From an uncultured Holophagaceae bacterium (lineage in GTDB: Bacteria > Acidobacteriota > Holophagae > Holophagales > Holophagaceae): a stretch of DNA of 7,345 nt. Below the pieces are notes generated by a model. It ran no database searches. It saw only the letters and a program-made list of their open reading frames with translations, and had not been told where the DNA came from. The DNA lies in contig CAIYNT010000315.1 of NCBI GenBank assembly GCA_903927605.1, positions 1-7,345 of the forward strand, in the 5' to 3' direction. The position numbers and the translations under genes were made by a program. This document shows positions 5,949 through 7,345 of this stretch, one piece after another. Each line of letters begins with the position of its first letter. Within the stretch, counting starts at the first letter, position 1.

Positions 5949-6788
5949 ATGCGACCCCGCCTGAGTCCAGAGGAACGCCGCGACCGGCGGAAACGCGTGG
6001 TGCGACGATCCATGTTCGTTCTGCCCTCCAGCATCACGATGGCTTCAGTTTTCTGCGGCTTCTCCAGCGTGGTCATGTCCATCAATGCCGCCGGAGCCAC
6101 CCCCGAACGCTATTTTTTATGGGCCGCCGGACTTCTTGTGCTGGCGGGCGTCTTTGATGGACTGGATGGCCGGGTGGCCAGGGCCACCAACACCGCCACG
6201 GAATTCGGCGTGCAACTGGATAGTCTGGCGGATGTGGTCAGCTTCGGAATGGCGCCAGCCATCCTTGCCTACCGCTACGGCTTCTTCCAGCTGGGCATCT
6301 ATGATTCGCACCTCAGGGCCGTAGGCTGGGCGGCATGCTTTGTTTTCATTGCCTGTGGGGCTCTGCGTCTGGCCCGTTTCAATGTGCAGGTGGGCTCGGT
6401 GGACTCCCGTTACTTCATGGGACTCCCCATCCCAGCCGGCGCGGCCTGCGTCGCCTCAGTGATTATCTGGCACCCTACTCCGCCCGCCTCGGCGGCCCAC
6501 GCCTACTGGTTTGCTGCGGAACTGTTCCTTGTCGGGTTCCTAATGGTTTCAACCCTTCGATTCCCGAGCTTCAAGAAACGCGCCACAAGCCCCCGTGCGG
6601 CCATGGTCACCAGCCTCATGATCGTGTTGTTCTTCGCCCTGATGATTCTCTTCCAACAATCCTTCCTGGTGGGGTTCTGTGCCATCTATGTGGCCCTTAC
6701 GCTGGCCATGAACCTTGCCTGGAAGGCTGGTTGGCGCGGCGTTGAGCCACCGCACGAGGACCGCGCAGGTTCAGAAAGCACCCACTAG
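5949..6788 (+). CDS. pssA: CDP-diacylglycerol--serine O-phosphatidyltransferase (PssA)
   Basis: An integral membrane enzyme that joins CDP-diacylglycerol and L-serine to give phosphatidylserine, the precursor of phosphatidylethanolamine. At 279 residues it contains the full CDP-alcohol phosphotransferase signature: Asp70, Asp73-Gly74, Ala77-Arg78, Gly87, Asp91 and Asp95. ALRLARFNV (138-146) and FMGLPIPAGAA (156-166) mark it as the PssA branch rather than PgsA or a cardiolipin synthase. About eight hydrophobic segments are visible, roughly 28-46, 56-72, 97-113, 124-140, 158-175, 186-203, 218-237 and 240-257. The first 20 residues are highly basic (many Arg/Lys), as usual for the cytoplasmic start of this family. 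The C-terminal tail is polar and acidic. The ATG at 5949 fits the family start but has only a weak purine stretch (GAGAAA) upstream. No phosphatidylserine decarboxylase gene lies in the window. The assignment is firm. Confidence 0.94.
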   Translation: MRPRLSPEERRDRRKRVVRRSMFVLPSSITMASVFCGFSSVVMSINAAGATPERYFLWAAGLLVLAGVFDGLDGRVARATNTATEFGVQLDSLADVVSFGMAPAILAYRYGFFQLGIYDSHLRAVGWAACFVFIACGALRLARFNVQVGSVDSRYFMGLPIPAGAACVASVIIWHPTPPASAAHAYWFAAELFLVGFLMVSTLRFPSFKKRATSPRAAMVTSLMIVLFFALMILFQQSFLVGFCAIYVALTLAMNLAWKAGWRGVEPPHEDRAGSESTH

Positions 6789-6811
6789 GCCCGAAGGTCT
6801 GTATCGACGCC

Positions 6812-7240
6812 TCAGAAGATCACGGCTCCCGCAGGCACCGCTACACCAGCCACTGCGGCCACTTTTGCGTTCGCCATGAGCTTGCCGCCGGTGCCAGGCC
6901 CGATTCCAAGAGCGGCGCCCTGTTTGACGCCCGCCTCGGTGGTGGCGGCTGTTGGGACCTTCATGGCAGCCATCCGCTGGATCAGGAAACTCGCAGCGGA
7001 TGAGCCATCTCCGGCCACATGGTCTCCCGCAAGAAGGATCACGGCGTCCGGTTTCCTCCCGGATAGCGTGCCGATGGCTCTGCCCATGTCCTGGGGACCC
7101 CTCACATCTACAACCATCATCCTCATGCCGCCTGCCGCGCCCGTGACTGCGGCCAGGGCAACCTTGCTGTCATTCGAGTCACAAACCACGGCAATTGTCT
7201 GGGTGTTGAACGAAGCCGCTGCGCGGCGGGGGACGGTCAT
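6812..7240 (-). CDS. Orphan single-lobe protein resembling ABC-transporter substrate-binding proteins (PF04392-like)
   Basis: The 142-residue product alternates hydrophobic strands and helices: TIAVVCD (15-21), MRMMVVDV (39-46), PDAVILLAGD (64-73), and KVPTAATTEAGVKQGAALGIG (94-114). The order and the EAGVKQGA motif recall the half of ABC substrate-binding proteins of the PF04392 family in which a Rossmann-like lobe ends near a 'VKQGAL' loop. Full members have two lobes, a signal peptide or lipobox, and about 300 or more residues; all of that is absent here. No permease or ATPase gene is next to it. ATG 7240 was chosen because the strand pattern starts soon after, although its ribosome site is weak. 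The frame stays open to the right window edge, so a longer protein cannot be excluded; the added part would cross the 7291-7337 hairpin. It could be a domain fossil, a truncated gene or a repurposed cytosolic binding domain. It converges on pssA with a 23-base gap. The function is unknown. Confidence 0.55.
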   Translation of the reverse strand: MTVPRRAAASFNTQTIAVVCDSNDSKVALAAVTGAAGGMRMMVVDVRGPQDMGRAIGTLSGRKPDAVILLAGDHVAGDGSSAASFLIQRMAAMKVPTAATTEAGVKQGAALGIGPGTGGKLMANAKVAAVAGVAVPAGAVIF

Positions 7241-7290
7241 CCAGGCAGCCCGGTCGATAAAGACGGCTAGCGCGGAAGGGTGAAAGCAGG

Positions 7291-7337
7291 CCCCTTGGTC
7301 ATCGCGGTGTATGGAGCACCGCCAGATGACCAAGGGG
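7291..7337. repeat. Long near-perfect inverted repeat (hairpin)
   Basis: CCCCTTGGTCATC (7291-7303) is a perfect reverse complement of GATGACCAAGGGG (7325-7337). Inside it, GCGGTG (7304-7309) pairs with CACCGC (7317-7322). This leaves a two-base bulge (CA, 7323-7324) and a seven-base loop (TATGGAG, 7310-7316), for a total of 19 base pairs. No T-run follows on either strand, so it is not a standard intrinsic terminator. It lies upstream of the orphan gene at 6812-7240. It may be a U-less terminator of a gene beyond the window, a leader structure of the orphan gene, or a palindromic repeat element. Confidence 0.85.
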
Positions 7338-7345
7338 GTACTGCA

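Overview
The window is a compact, GC-rich stretch of bacterial chromosome. It holds housekeeping genes plus one metal-resistance operon. The gene set (GalU, MnmG, a PssA-type phosphatidylserine synthase, a CPC-type copper ATPase) fits a Gram-negative-like bacterium. A member of the Acidobacteriota (Holophaga/Geothrix-like) is a guess from general character only, and nothing in the sequence proves it. I see no tRNA, rRNA, CRISPR array, transposase or insertion sequence.

Layout, left to right. Bases 1-203 hold no gene I can support and lead into galU (204-1076, +), which makes UDP-glucose. galU runs tail to tail into a three-gene copper operon on the minus strand, read from right to left: a MerR-family regulator (3427-3909), a 68-residue CopZ-like copper chaperone (3202-3408) and a CopA-type Cu(I) P1B-ATPase (1073-3205). 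The galU and copA stop codons overlap. The chaperone and ATPase frames overlap by four bases. The regulator is preceded by a promoter-like element with the 19-bp spacer typical of MerR-activated promoters (3937-3967). The operon therefore probably regulates itself: the regulator senses metal, the chaperone carries Cu(I), and the pump exports it.

Upstream of the operon on the same strand is mnmG (3986-5869), a tRNA-modification gene. It is divergent from pssA (5949-6788, +), which makes phosphatidylserine for phosphatidylethanolamine. The 79-bp gap between them carries a short perfect inverted repeat. Convergent with pssA, at 6812-7240 on the minus strand, is a small unusual gene. Its product looks like a single lobe of an ABC-transporter substrate-binding protein (PF04392-like) without the other lobe or a signal peptide. 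Upstream of it, at 7291-7337, is a long near-perfect hairpin of unknown role.

Most of the window is ordinary. The points worth a second look are the atypical cysteine set of the MerR regulator, a five-residue insertion in the ATPase hinge motif, the orphan substrate-binding lobe, and the hairpin.
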